From the NCBI RefSeq assembly GCF_000276665.1, contig NW_004955425.1, forward strand, positions 25,962,377 through 26,026,376: 64,000 bases of DNA, written 5' to 3'. This DNA is from Chinchilla lanigera (taxonomy: Eukaryota; Chordata; Mammalia; Rodentia; Chinchillidae). The notes under the pieces are model-generated. The model saw only the letters and a program-made list of their open reading frames with translations. It was not told where the DNA came from and did no database searches. Shown in pieces: positions 55,402 through 64,000 of the stretch; position 1 is the stretch's first letter, and every line of letters begins with the position of its first letter. The position numbers and the translations under genes were made by a program.

Positions 55402-58400
55402 GTGAGTTCCCCCACCACCCCGACCTGTTGCGGGCGCCGCGGCGAGCCAGGGGTGGCTGGGGCTGCGGGCGCCGGGCCGGGGCAGCTGTCCTGGGGGGAA
55501 CCCCGGCGGCCGCCCCTGTCCTGGTGCCGCCCGCGGCAGCCCGACCCTGCGGGAGGGGCCTCCCCTCAGCGCGCGTTGCCCGGGCAAGCCGCGGGGGAGC
55601 GGAAAGCCACGGTGGGGACCCGACCCGCCAGCCTGGCTCACGTTGCAGCCTCCCCGGTTCCGGGGAAAGTTGGGGACATTCGCAGACACCCCTCGTGCGG
55701 GGCGCTTCTCTGTGGCCAGACGTCTGTGGGAAATGAATGAAAACTGGTTTCTGAAAAACTGGCTTCTCGTGCGTGCACTTGGCTTTCAGTGTAACATTAT
55801 TAATCAAAGGATAGGAATGGCTGGGCGGGGTGGAGGTGAAACTGAACTAGTTGGACATGCAATTTGGTGTCGTCCTCACAGGCACGGTCAGCGCATGAGC
55901 GTTGCAACTATTGCAGCGGGTTGGGTGTTAAAATTATTTTTAAGGTCTTTATGATGTTGCATTGTTACCAGTAGTGTGAGGACTTGAGAATATCCGCCTA
56001 GTTTCCCTATTGCGGGCACTGCAATCCGGCTCACAGTCTGAAGACTTGGGGGCGCTAAACATTGCAGGAAGAGAGCCTAAGGAGCCTTAAGGGAATTGAA
56101 GTTACTGGAACTAAAAGCCCCTTTGATGTTCACAATAATAGCAGCCCTTTTCTCTGTCTTCTTTGTAGAAGCAGGTTAAGTATATGTGTGCATTTTTTTG
56201 TCCTTGTCTGTGGCATGCAAATATTGAACCTCTAGGGGCTTCAAAAATGCCAACAGAATGTTTCACTTTGTGTTGAAGGTGCGTTTGGTGACTGTCTAAA
56301 TGGTCTTCTGCCGATATTTTGATGTTTGCCTAATTCCAAAGCAGGAAGCAAGTTGTTTCCCTTGGGTTTTCAAGTGCACCTTTTATTTTAATCATACATT
56401 ACTGCAGGAATGTTAAACTTTGATGGTGACATTCTTTTCCATTTGGATGGTATCCAAGACGACAAGCTGCGCTCTCCCTCCTGGCTTTCTGGGCCAACCT
56501 GGAAAAGACAGCAGCATAAACACAGGGTGCAGAGCGATACACATCCTGTATCCCGAGGTCCTCTAAACAAACTGTTTTCTTAAGTGTGCACCTGGTTGGG
56601 AATGTTGTTTTATACCTGCGAATCTCACGTTCAGAGGCACGTGTCTGGGCCCCAAGGATTCCAGCCCAAAGAGCAGGCACTTTGATGCTTGTACCTAGTT
56701 CTTCTGCCAGAGATATCTCCTTTCTTTAGAGGAAAGGCAGCTTCCTAGGAGTATAGTATTGACAGGTTTAGACTTTCAATCTTCCTCCAAATACTAAAAG
56801 TTGAATGTACTCATTCAGAAGGCACCCGCAGCGGTGGAGCATACAAGGTAGATGTCTGAACACTCCACAAATCTGGTGCATGTAGGCACCCTTAGTGCTC
56901 ATTCTCTAGATCTCTGGGCCTTGGTTAAGATGGACTTGCAGGTAGAGGGAGTTCAGGTGGGGGTGATGCTTGACCCCTCTCCTTTTTTACATCCTAAGTC
57001 CCTGGAGATTTCTAGGTGCTTTATAAAGTCCAATGCCAGAATTCGAAGTGTTAGACTGTGTTGCTTACTACCTCCTAGGAAGCCATGTTTATACATAATG
57101 AAAAGTTACATTTCAACAGTAAAAGCAAACTAGTTACATTACTTAATGATATGTGATCTGAATGTCACCGTCATGGGAGGCACCTGCTTTTGTTTTCAGT
57201 GCCTTCTCTCCCAGCTGGTTGGGAAAGTGTAGTTTAGATTTTCTACACCATACATCTGGTAAACCATTCATTTGCATTTATTAACAAATGGAACATAAAT
57301 TAAAAAATAAATATTGAGTAGTTGAAGGAAAAACAAATGGTTTCAGCTGAGCTATGAGGCCTCTGGGTTTGAAACTGACACTGTAACCAGCTACAGTTTA
57401 CCCTCTGGGGATAAAAATCTTCCTTAGGAACCCTTGGAAGGAGGAGGGTTCTTAAGGGCTTGATTCTTCTGAATTAGCAGAGGGCTGGAATACAGTCTGT
57501 ATGCAAGGGGTTGGGTTTGGTGTTTGAAGATAGATCATAGGTATTTCCCATGTCTTTACCCTACGTTTTTTACTGCAGAAAACCAAAAGGTAGAATTTAG
57601 TTCTGCTGTAATTTTCAATATCCAGGAAAACATATTAGTCAGCAAATAAATTCTAGGATGGTCCTCAATTAACCATAGCTGGCAAAAGAATACATCTATG
57701 TGTACACACACACGCCTGTGTGGTTTTTAATTTAAATAAGGCAATGTTTGCATCTTGAACTTCCTATATGCAGGTGCCAGTATTTGCAGGTAACCATGAA
57801 CACCATTTAATCAAACGAGGGGGTGAATGCATCCTTTGTTCTTGGGACTGGCTTTCCAAAAATTATTGCAGAGCTGGAAAAAATGGAAAAGCAGCAGTAG
57901 TGCACTACTCAAAATACTCTTCTTTTTCTGTGCCAAATCCTCATTTTGGAAGCTGTCCAGAGCAAGAAAGATGGGTGGCTACTGTGGCTGGAATCCACTC
58001 TGTACTTTTGCTTTAAGCATGTTGATCAATATATGGTAATGTTTATGCTGGAGTCCATTTAAAACGCTGCAGTGGGAGAGCTATCTGGTTAGAAATTATC
58101 TGTTAACATTTAAATAAAGGCCTGGCCATTGCAGAAGTTGGGCATTGACTATGTATGTGGAGTTTGGACCTTACCAAAGGAATTCTTAATGGAATTAATT
58201 ATAAGGTATTTGTTTTACACATAGCTTTATGTAGCAGAGGGCATGAAAGCCAGAACCTGACCTGGCGTTACGAGAGCAGGGGGTTTGGCATTTTAAGTGG
58301 CCTTGCAGTGAATCAGCTGGACTCAAGGAGCTGTGCGAGACCTACTCCCCTTGGCTTTTGCTGACTTACATTCTCAAGGACTTCAGTGTCGTGGAAGTTG

Positions 58401-58701
58401 GCAGTCAGGTTTTCCAAGATGAACCTGCTTTTAAGCAGTGATTTTTTTTTTTTTTTTTCCTCTTAACAGTGTGGTTCTAACAGCTCAACAGTTATTACAG
58501 CCAAGGTGGTTGCTTCCAGGCAGTTGTCATAGGCTTTGTTATGGAATGGCCTTACCCTTGTCAGAAAAGTAGGCAGCAGGGCTGACTACAAAGTATCCAG
58601 TTTTCTTTGTCCAAAATGAGTGTTGCTTTTGTTTGGCTGCTGGGAACATCAGGAGCCTTTTGTTGAACCTTTATTTTGTTTTGTTTTGCTCTATGTTGTA
58701 G
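55402..58701 (+). other. ENC1: ENC1 intron 1
   Basis: 3.3 kb between the inferred donor (GTGAGT at 55402) and the acceptor at 58700-58701 (AG of 'ctctatgttgtag'). The tract upstream of the acceptor is T-rich. Almost repeat-free. Contains four TCF/LEF-type motifs (55,802; 56,121; 56,418; 56,680) and several AT-rich blocks. No coding exon recognised inside. Confidence 0.65.
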
Positions 58702-58702
58702 G
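58691..58702 (+). promoter_or_regulatory. ENC1: Splice acceptor of the ENC1 coding exon
   Basis: T-rich 'gttttgctctatgttgtag' followed by the exon start GGAGTGGAAACAAAATG. This places 14 non-coding bases before the start codon and decides that the first Met of the mature frame is at 58716. Confidence 0.75.
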
Positions 58703-58715
58703 GAGTGGAAACAAA

Positions 58716-60485
58716 ATGTCAGTCAGTGTGCATGAGAACCGCAAGTCCAGGGCCAGCAGCGGCTCCATTAACATCTATCTGTTTCACAAGTCTTCCTACG
58801 CTGACAGTGTCCTCACGCACTTGAACCTTCTACGGCAGCAACGCCTCTTTACTGATGTGCTTCTCCACGCTGGAAATAGGACTTTCCCTTGCCACCGGGC
58901 GGTGCTGGCTGCGTGCAGCCGCTACTTTGAAGCCATGTTCAGCGGTGGCCTGAAAGAGAGCCAGGACAGTGAAGTCAACTTTGACAATTCCATCCACCCA
59001 GAAGTCTTGGAGTTGCTCCTTGACTATGCATACTCCTCCCGGGTCATCATCAATGAAGAAAATGCAGAATCACTCCTGGAAGCTGGTGACATGCTGGAGT
59101 TTCAAGACATAAGAGATGCATGTGCCGAATTCCTGGAAAAGAACCTGCATCCCACCAACTGCCTGGGTATGCTGCTGTTGTCCGATGCGCACCAATGCAC
59201 CAAGCTGTACGAACTCTCCTGGAGAATGTGTCTCAGCAACTTCCAAACCATCAGGAAGAATGAAGACTTCCTCCAGCTGCCACAGGACATGGTTGTGCAG
59301 CTCCTATCCAGTGAAGAGTTGGAGACAGAAGATGAAAGGCTTGTATATGAGTCTGCAATTAACTGGATCAGTTACGACCTGAAGAAGCGCTATTGCTACC
59401 TCCCAGAACTGTTGCAGACGGTGAGGCTGGCACTCCTGCCTGCCATCTATCTCATGGAGAAGGTGGCCATGGAGGAGCTCATCACCAAACAGAGAAAGAG
59501 TAAGGAGATTGTGGAAGAGGCCATCCGGTGCAAACTGAAAATCCTGCAGAATGACGGTGTGGTGACCAGCCTCTGTGCCCGGCCTCGGAAAACAGGCCAT
59601 GCCCTCTTCCTCCTGGGAGGACAGACTTTCATGTGTGATAAGCTGTATCTGGTAGACCAGAAGGCCAAAGAAATCATTCCCAAGGCTGATATTCCCAGCC
59701 CAAGGAAAGAGTTCAGTGCGTGTGCCATCGGCTGCAAAGTGTATATTACTGGGGGCCGGGGGTCTGAAAATGGAGTCTCGAAAGATGTCTGGGTCTATGA
59801 TACCCTGCATGAGGAGTGGTCCAAAGCTGCCCCCATGCTGGTGGCCAGGTTTGGCCACGGCTCGGCTGAACTGAAGCACTGTCTGTATGTGGTTGGGGGA
59901 CACACGGCCGCCACTGGCTGCCTCCCGGCCTCGCCCTCCGTCTCCCTAAAGCAAGTGGAACATTATGACCCCACAACCAACAAATGGACCATGGTAGCCC
60001 CCCTTCGAGAGGGTGTTAGCAATGCCGCTGTAGTGAGTGCCAAACTCAAGTTGTTTGCTTTCGGAGGTACCAGTGTCAGTCATGACAAGCTCCCCAAGGT
60101 TCAGTGTTATGATCAATGTGAAAACAGGTGGACAGTACCTGCCACCTGTCCCCAGCCCTGGCGTTACACAGCAGCAGCTGTGCTGGGGAACCAGATTTTT
60201 ATTATGGGCGGAGATACAGAGTTCTCTGCCTGCTCTGCCTATAAATTCAACAGTGAAACTTACCAGTGGACCAAGGTGGGAGACGTGACAGCGAAGCGCA
60301 TGAGCTGCCATGCCGTGGCCTCCGGAAACAAGCTCTACGTGGTTGGAGGATACTTTGGCATCCAGCGGTGCAAGACTTTGGACTGTTACGACCCCACTTT
60401 AGATGCATGGAACAGCATCACCACGGTCCCTTACTCGCTGATTCCCACTGCATTTGTCAGCACCTGGAAACATCTGCCTTCCTAA
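58716..60485 (+). CDS. ENC1: ENC1, ectodermal-neural cortex protein 1 (KLHL37), BTB-BACK-Kelch
   Basis: A 589-residue protein plus TAA, the length of mammalian ENC1 and, from memory, almost identical to the human protein. A BTB domain covers about residues 46-114 (FTDVLLHAGNRTFPCHRAVL...ACSRYFEAMFSGG), for dimerisation and cullin-3 binding. Next come the 3-box/BACK region at about 119-250 (NCLGMLLLSDAHQCTKLYEL, SSEELETEDERLVYESAINW) and six Kelch repeats at about 296-585 forming a beta-propeller (LFLLGGQ, VYITGGRG, LYVVGGHT, LFAFGGTS, IFIMGGDT, LYVVGGYFG). ENC1 is an actin- and nuclear-matrix-associated protein of early neuroectoderm and brain, and a cullin-3 substrate adaptor linked to neuronal and adipocyte differentiation and to NRF2 control. 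The start is the ATG in 'ggaaacaaaatgtcag' (A at -3). An in-frame extension to 58620 is intronic, since an acceptor ends at 58701. The whole frame lies in one exon, is intact and has no internal stop. Confidence 0.98.
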   Translation: MSVSVHENRKSRASSGSINIYLFHKSSYADSVLTHLNLLRQQRLFTDVLLHAGNRTFPCHRAVLAACSRYFEAMFSGGLKESQDSEVNFDNSIHPEVLELLLDYAYSSRVIINEENAESLLEAGDMLEFQDIRDACAEFLEKNLHPTNCLGMLLLSDAHQCTKLYELSWRMCLSNFQTIRKNEDFLQLPQDMVVQLLSSEELETEDERLVYESAINWISYDLKKRYCYLPELLQTVRLALLPAIYLMEKVAMEELITKQRKSKEIVEEAIRCKLKILQNDGVVTSLCARPRKTGHALFLLGGQTFMCDKLYLVDQKAKEIIPKADIPSPRKEFSACAIGCKVYITGGRGSENGVSKDVWVYDTLHEEWSKAAPMLVARFGHGSAELKHCLYVVGGHTAATGCLPASPSVSLKQVEHYDPTTNKWTMVAPLREGVSNAAVVSAKLKLFAFGGTSVSHDKLPKVQCYDQCENRWTVPATCPQPWRYTAAAVLGNQIFIMGGDTEFSACSAYKFNSETYQWTKVGDVTAKRMSCHAVASGNKLYVVGGYFGIQRCKTLDCYDPTLDAWNSITTVPYSLIPTAFVSTWKHLPS

Positions 60486-60514
60486 TCATAGTCCATCTTA
60501 AAGAAAGACAGCAT

Positions 60515-60523
60515 GAGGTAAGA
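60515..60523 (+). promoter_or_regulatory. ENC1: Splice donor in the ENC1 3' UTR
   Basis: 'gcatGAG|GTAAGAG' is a near-perfect donor with the cut after 60517, 32 nt past the stop codon. Known ENC1 transcripts (from memory) have a separate 3' UTR exon, which agrees. Confidence 0.8.
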
Positions 60524-60889
60524 GAAGGTTTGTGCTGGAGACGTAAGTATGCATTTTATTAGGTTGACTGTCTCACATTTGGAATGGAGAGTTTGGGATG
60601 ACCCACACCACCTATAGGGAAGTACTACAAAAACTGTAAAAATAAAAGATTTTATACCCCCAGATTCTAAACCCTGGTGTCGACCACAGCTGTAACACCC
60701 TCATAAGCTAGAGGTTCTGAGTGATCAAGAGCCCCAGAATCACCCAGTGAACTTTCTAGAAACTGCCCATCCTAGAGACTGTTTCATGAGATCTGGGTAG
60801 GGCCCAAACATGAATATTTTTAAGCTTTTCTGGTGGTGCTAATGGACAGCATGCTTGAGAACCCCTGACCTCTGTCGATGGCACCAGCT

Positions 60890-61112
60890 CGTGTGTCTGG
60901 ACCCCTCACTGTGTGCCTGGGGTGGTGCTGTGTGTTGCACATGGATCTTCCCATTTGATCCTTACAACAGCCCTAGGGGGTGTTACGACCCTCCTCTTTG
61001 TGCAGATGAAAACAGCTGGTGCACACAGAGGCTGAGCAAGTTGCCCAAGCCTGCAGGGCTTAATTAATAAGTGGTGGAGTTGGTCAAGAAGTCAGCCCAG
61101 GTAGCCTGTCTC
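60890..61112 (-). repeat. MIR-type SINE, antisense
   Basis: 'atcttcccatttgatcctta', 'caacagccctagggggtgtt', 'gaggctgagcaagttgccca' and 'aataagtggtggagttggtc' follow antisense MIR. Confidence 0.78.
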
Positions 61113-62391
61113 ATAGCACTTGAGCCTCCAGCTGACTGGCCACTTGGTAAACTTGAGTTTTGTATGGGTGTCATCCCAGGCTGATACTAGATTTTGCTTC
61201 CTGAAGCCCTTTCTGGATGGAATAGGATTTAAAAAATGTGTCGCTCAAGTTCTTTCCTAGTTTACTCTTTCCAAACTGAGTATTAGATTATGTAAATTTT
61301 TCTTCCCTCAAAATATAGCCCATTTTAGGGCATTTCTTAACTGTAAGGAGGATTCTAGAACTGTCCTTGTGAAAAGTTGCACCTACACTGTAGGCCTTTG
61401 ATGAGCAGATACACTGACCCGTTGCCCTATAACTGCATCCTTTCAGAATTAGTCAGGCTGGCCTTATTGTTGGGACTAACAAAAGTTGTATTAAGTGTCA
61501 TATCTGGGTCCATAATGGTTGTCTGTGTACTTAACAGTGTATTATACTCTTGGCTGTAATAATTAATCAGCCTACAAGTTGAGTATAGGCAAAGCTCACG
61601 GCTGCTTTGCTCCTGCTAAGCACTCTGAGGATTGGTCCCAGAATCACCCATGCACGTGTAAGTGTAGCACAGGACACAAGGAATGTGTAGATTTGTTTAG
61701 GTGATTCATGGGCCTATTACTAATAATACTAAGAGAAGAAGATAATTGCTTTGGAGGCACTACAGTGAAAGCCAACTCATGACTTGGGAACTTCTGGCCC
61801 TGTTTTCTGCAGTATTTCTTTCCCCTTCTCTTATTTACAGCTCATATAAAACATTAAAATAGCCTCACTTTCACATTTCATCTTTCTGTTCGTTTTGCTT
61901 CTTTTGCTTCTTCGGTTATCTCCTCCAGTCTGTTACAGTTAGCAGAATTCCTAGTAAAGCAGTATTTCCTTGGAATGAAGCTCCTTCAAAGGAGCGGGAA
62001 CAGTCAGACGCCTGCTCTGGGAAGCCACCGGGTGCACAGCGTCCCACACCAAACTGGTTTTTGCAGCCTTGCTGGCATCTCAGTAATCCTGAATAAACAA
62101 ACGCTCTGCAAGTGGTTATTTCATTTGAGATATGAATGTATGACTCAACTCCCAAGTAGTTTTAAAGAACCTCCTAGGCAAAAGCTTCAATTAACAGCAC
62201 TAAATTAGGTGTTCATCCAGAACTGAGTGTATGTGTGCAGAAGAGACGTAAAAATTGCCAGGGACGGTAATGGTGCATCCATAATGCTAATTAGTAGACC
62301 GACTGGCATCCTTGGAGCCACGTAAGGACACTGAGACCGCAGCTATTTGTTCTGGTCCTAGCTTTAAGTTTTAGATCTCTTCTGCACTGAG

Positions 62392-62512
62392 ACTGCTCCT
62401 CTGTGAAATGAGTGGTTTGAACTCTACTTACCCCAAGATCTGTCCAAATTCAGACTTGGACAAAAGTACCTAACCCAGTGCCTGGCATATATTCAGTATT
62501 TACAGTTTTCTT
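62392..62512 (+). repeat. MIR fragment
   Basis: 'tgctcctctgtgaaatgagt' and 'taacccagtgcctggcatat' match MIR core and 3' parts, diverged. Confidence 0.55.
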
Positions 62513-64000
62513 TCCTCTTTTCAATGGAGACTGTGGTCCGAGATCTAGCGGAGGTAGCTTTTGTGTGGTGGGAAAATCAGGTTTCTTTGACCATTATCTG
62601 TTGTCTTGGGTCTTCGCTTCTGGTTCCTCCGCTTTCAGCCAGAGCATGTTGGCAAACACTTGAATTCACCCTGTCCTGGTTATTTGAACCTAATCACAGA
62701 CTTCCGGTCCCTGGGAAACAGAGCAAATAAAGTGCTGAGCTATATGTGAAACAACATCCTCTTCACCCTGCTGCCCCCAGCCAGAGTCAAGCACATAAAA
62801 CCGAATTTGACAGGGCCAGGGTTGCTGCTTTTAACGGGCGTCGTGAGCGCCTGATCAAAGCTACTCTTTCAGTGTCTGACAGGGAGAATGTTGGTTTAAA
62901 TTTCTAAAGTTTACTGCACACCAGATAGTGCTAAAACTTTCAAGCTGGATGGAGTGACGCAAAGCACTCAGTAGGTATCAGCCCTGGCCCCGTGCTCTTC
63001 CAGTGGAGGTGCTAAATGAATTAATCTAGTGCTGACAAAAACCTCCCTGGTCTAAAAGCTCATCTGCCAAGGAAGTTTTAACTACTGTGTCTCCTGCTGC
63101 TCCATCGGTGGGTGGGAAGAACAGAGAGGAAATTACTTTGATTATTCTCTATTTTCATGGTGCCTGTGATCCTATCAAGACAGCACTGGGACTTTCATTT
63201 GCTTTGTTTCTTCTCTTTGAGCCCCCCTCTCCTGTGTGAATGTGCAATGCCTTGAAATTTTATATTATTACAAGATACATTCTTTCAGCTAATGTGGATA
63301 TACAGGTTGCAAGGAGGTGGAGCTGGGGGATGACACCATAGTCTAAGGAATGCCTTGAAGGCTTGAATCACTGTTAGGAAACAGCCAAAAGCAACAGCAA
63401 GGAAGTGAATCAGACTCCTGAACACATAAAAGCAAAGTGAGAAGAATTCACTGAAATTAATGAATGGCCTCTTCAGCATTCCCTTTGTCTATACTTAAGA
63501 GTTACAGCGCAGGAATACAGATTCCAAAACTAGACCTAGAAGTGTGCTTTCTGAGCAGATTGGGTATTTTAAAAGCCCTGTGCAAGATTTCCCAGTATGA
63601 AATCAGATATAAATAAGTGGGCAGAGTGAGTAGTGCGAGAAAACGCCAAGCTTGGTGGTCACAGTAGCTCGAGTTTATATGCACCCTGAAGTTGGTAGAT
63701 TCCATTGATAATAGTACTGTGCTAACGGACTCGGAGAATGAACTCCAGCTTTGGTCTGTCTGGTACGTGGTCATATGAAAGGCAGTAAGACTGATTTCTG
63801 CCATAATAAATCATAGAGATGCATTTAAATAAAGAGGATTAATAGGTCTGCTTTCTATATGGTGAATAAATTTAATTTGAAATCCTTTATGGTAACTAGG
63901 CCTGGAGGGTTTGCATAGGAATCTCCTCCTTTTGATCCCCTCGTGATCACTTCACAGTGACTCTGTTTAAGCAGGAATTTTATGAATGTTGGCAACAGAT

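Larger units (their letters stand above)
54220..55735. promoter_or_regulatory. ENC1: ENC1 CpG-island promoter
   Basis: About 1.5 kb of very high G+C with dense CpG (for example 'gcggccgccggcgcgcacgg' near 55,081) spans the inferred ENC1 start and first exon. C/T-rich stretches with Sp1-type contexts (54,850-54,950) lie just upstream of a TATA-like TTATAG. An NRF1-like TGCATGCGCGC is at 54,960. A 481-codon frame crosses the island but is compositional. ENC1 is expressed early in neuroectoderm and strongly in brain; island promoters are usual for such genes. Confidence 0.88.
60518..64000 (+). other. ENC1: ENC1 intron 2 (3' UTR intron), to the window end
   Basis: At least 3.4 kb follow the donor. 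No convincing acceptor with a long 3' UTR was recognised before 64,000, so the terminal exon is probably outside. Contents include an AATAAA at 60641-60646 that could serve intronic polyadenylation, MIR fragments, and two TCF/LEF-type motifs (61,396; 62,853). If the donor is skipped, this would be 3' UTR instead. Confidence 0.6.

Noticed and set aside
54295..55740. 481-codon open frame across the ENC1 CpG island
   Set aside because: Its residue mix (Ala, Arg, Pro, Gly, Ser) is what a stop-poor GC-rich island gives. It overlaps other long frames on both strands, crosses the TATA-like site and exon 1, and has no domain.
58620..58715. 32-residue N-terminal extension of ENC1
   Set aside because: A T-rich tract and AG acceptor end at 58701, so this part is intronic. 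The 589-residue product from 58716 matches the known ENC1 length.
1..64000. A previously undescribed protein-based system
   Set aside because: The window is a mammalian intergenic region plus ENC1. No gene cluster, unusual domain fusion or repeat-encoded system was found beyond transposable elements and one retropseudogene.

Overview
This is a nuclear genomic window from a rodent, containing one clear functional gene. The rodent call rests on 7SL-derived B1 SINEs with the internal ~29-bp duplication, many tRNA-derived ID-type SINEs, B1+ID composite elements (B1-dID-like), MaLR-type LTRs and L1 remnants. I saw no mouse/rat-type B2 elements. The ID and B1-dID variants fit the squirrel/dormouse/beaver side of the rodent tree better than mouse or rat. 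A castorid such as beaver is my best guess, but it cannot be proven by eye.

The gene is ENC1 (ectodermal-neural cortex 1, KLHL37), a BTB-BACK-Kelch protein, on the + strand at the right end. A strong CpG-island promoter lies at about 54.2-55.7 kb, followed by a non-coding first exon (donor near 55402), a 3.3-kb intron, and a single exon carrying the whole 589-codon reading frame (58716-60485). A consensus donor 32 nt after the stop opens an intron in the 3' UTR, and the last exon probably lies beyond the window. Six TCF/LEF-type motifs lie in the two introns, three of them identical CTTTGATG octamers within 570 bp of intron 1.

At the far left (1.2-2.6 kb) is a second CpG island interrupted by a 475-base assembly gap. 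In human and mouse the gene lying head-to-head with ENC1 at roughly this distance is HEXB. Its first exon could be hidden in the gap, but no HEXB coding sequence is visible outside it.

The ~50 kb between the islands has no intact gene that I can recognise. It holds an intronless, broken retrocopy of LACC1 (22.36-23.7 kb, - strand). An L1 copy with a twin-priming inversion lies at 15.15-16.53 kb. A nested 'repeat graveyard' at 25.8-33.3 kb is an old L1 split by another L1 tail, two copies of an unassigned LTR, and a two-LTR MaLR-like provirus that itself carries an ID SINE. Other LTRs are nested within LTRs (4.0-5.2 kb). Tigger-class DNA transposon remnants include a 183-bp palindromic MITE. 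About ten well-preserved ID insertions are present, most with visible target-site duplications. The remaining unique sequence may include regulatory elements for ENC1; a few AT-rich blocks look like candidates. I found no evidence of a previously undescribed protein system.
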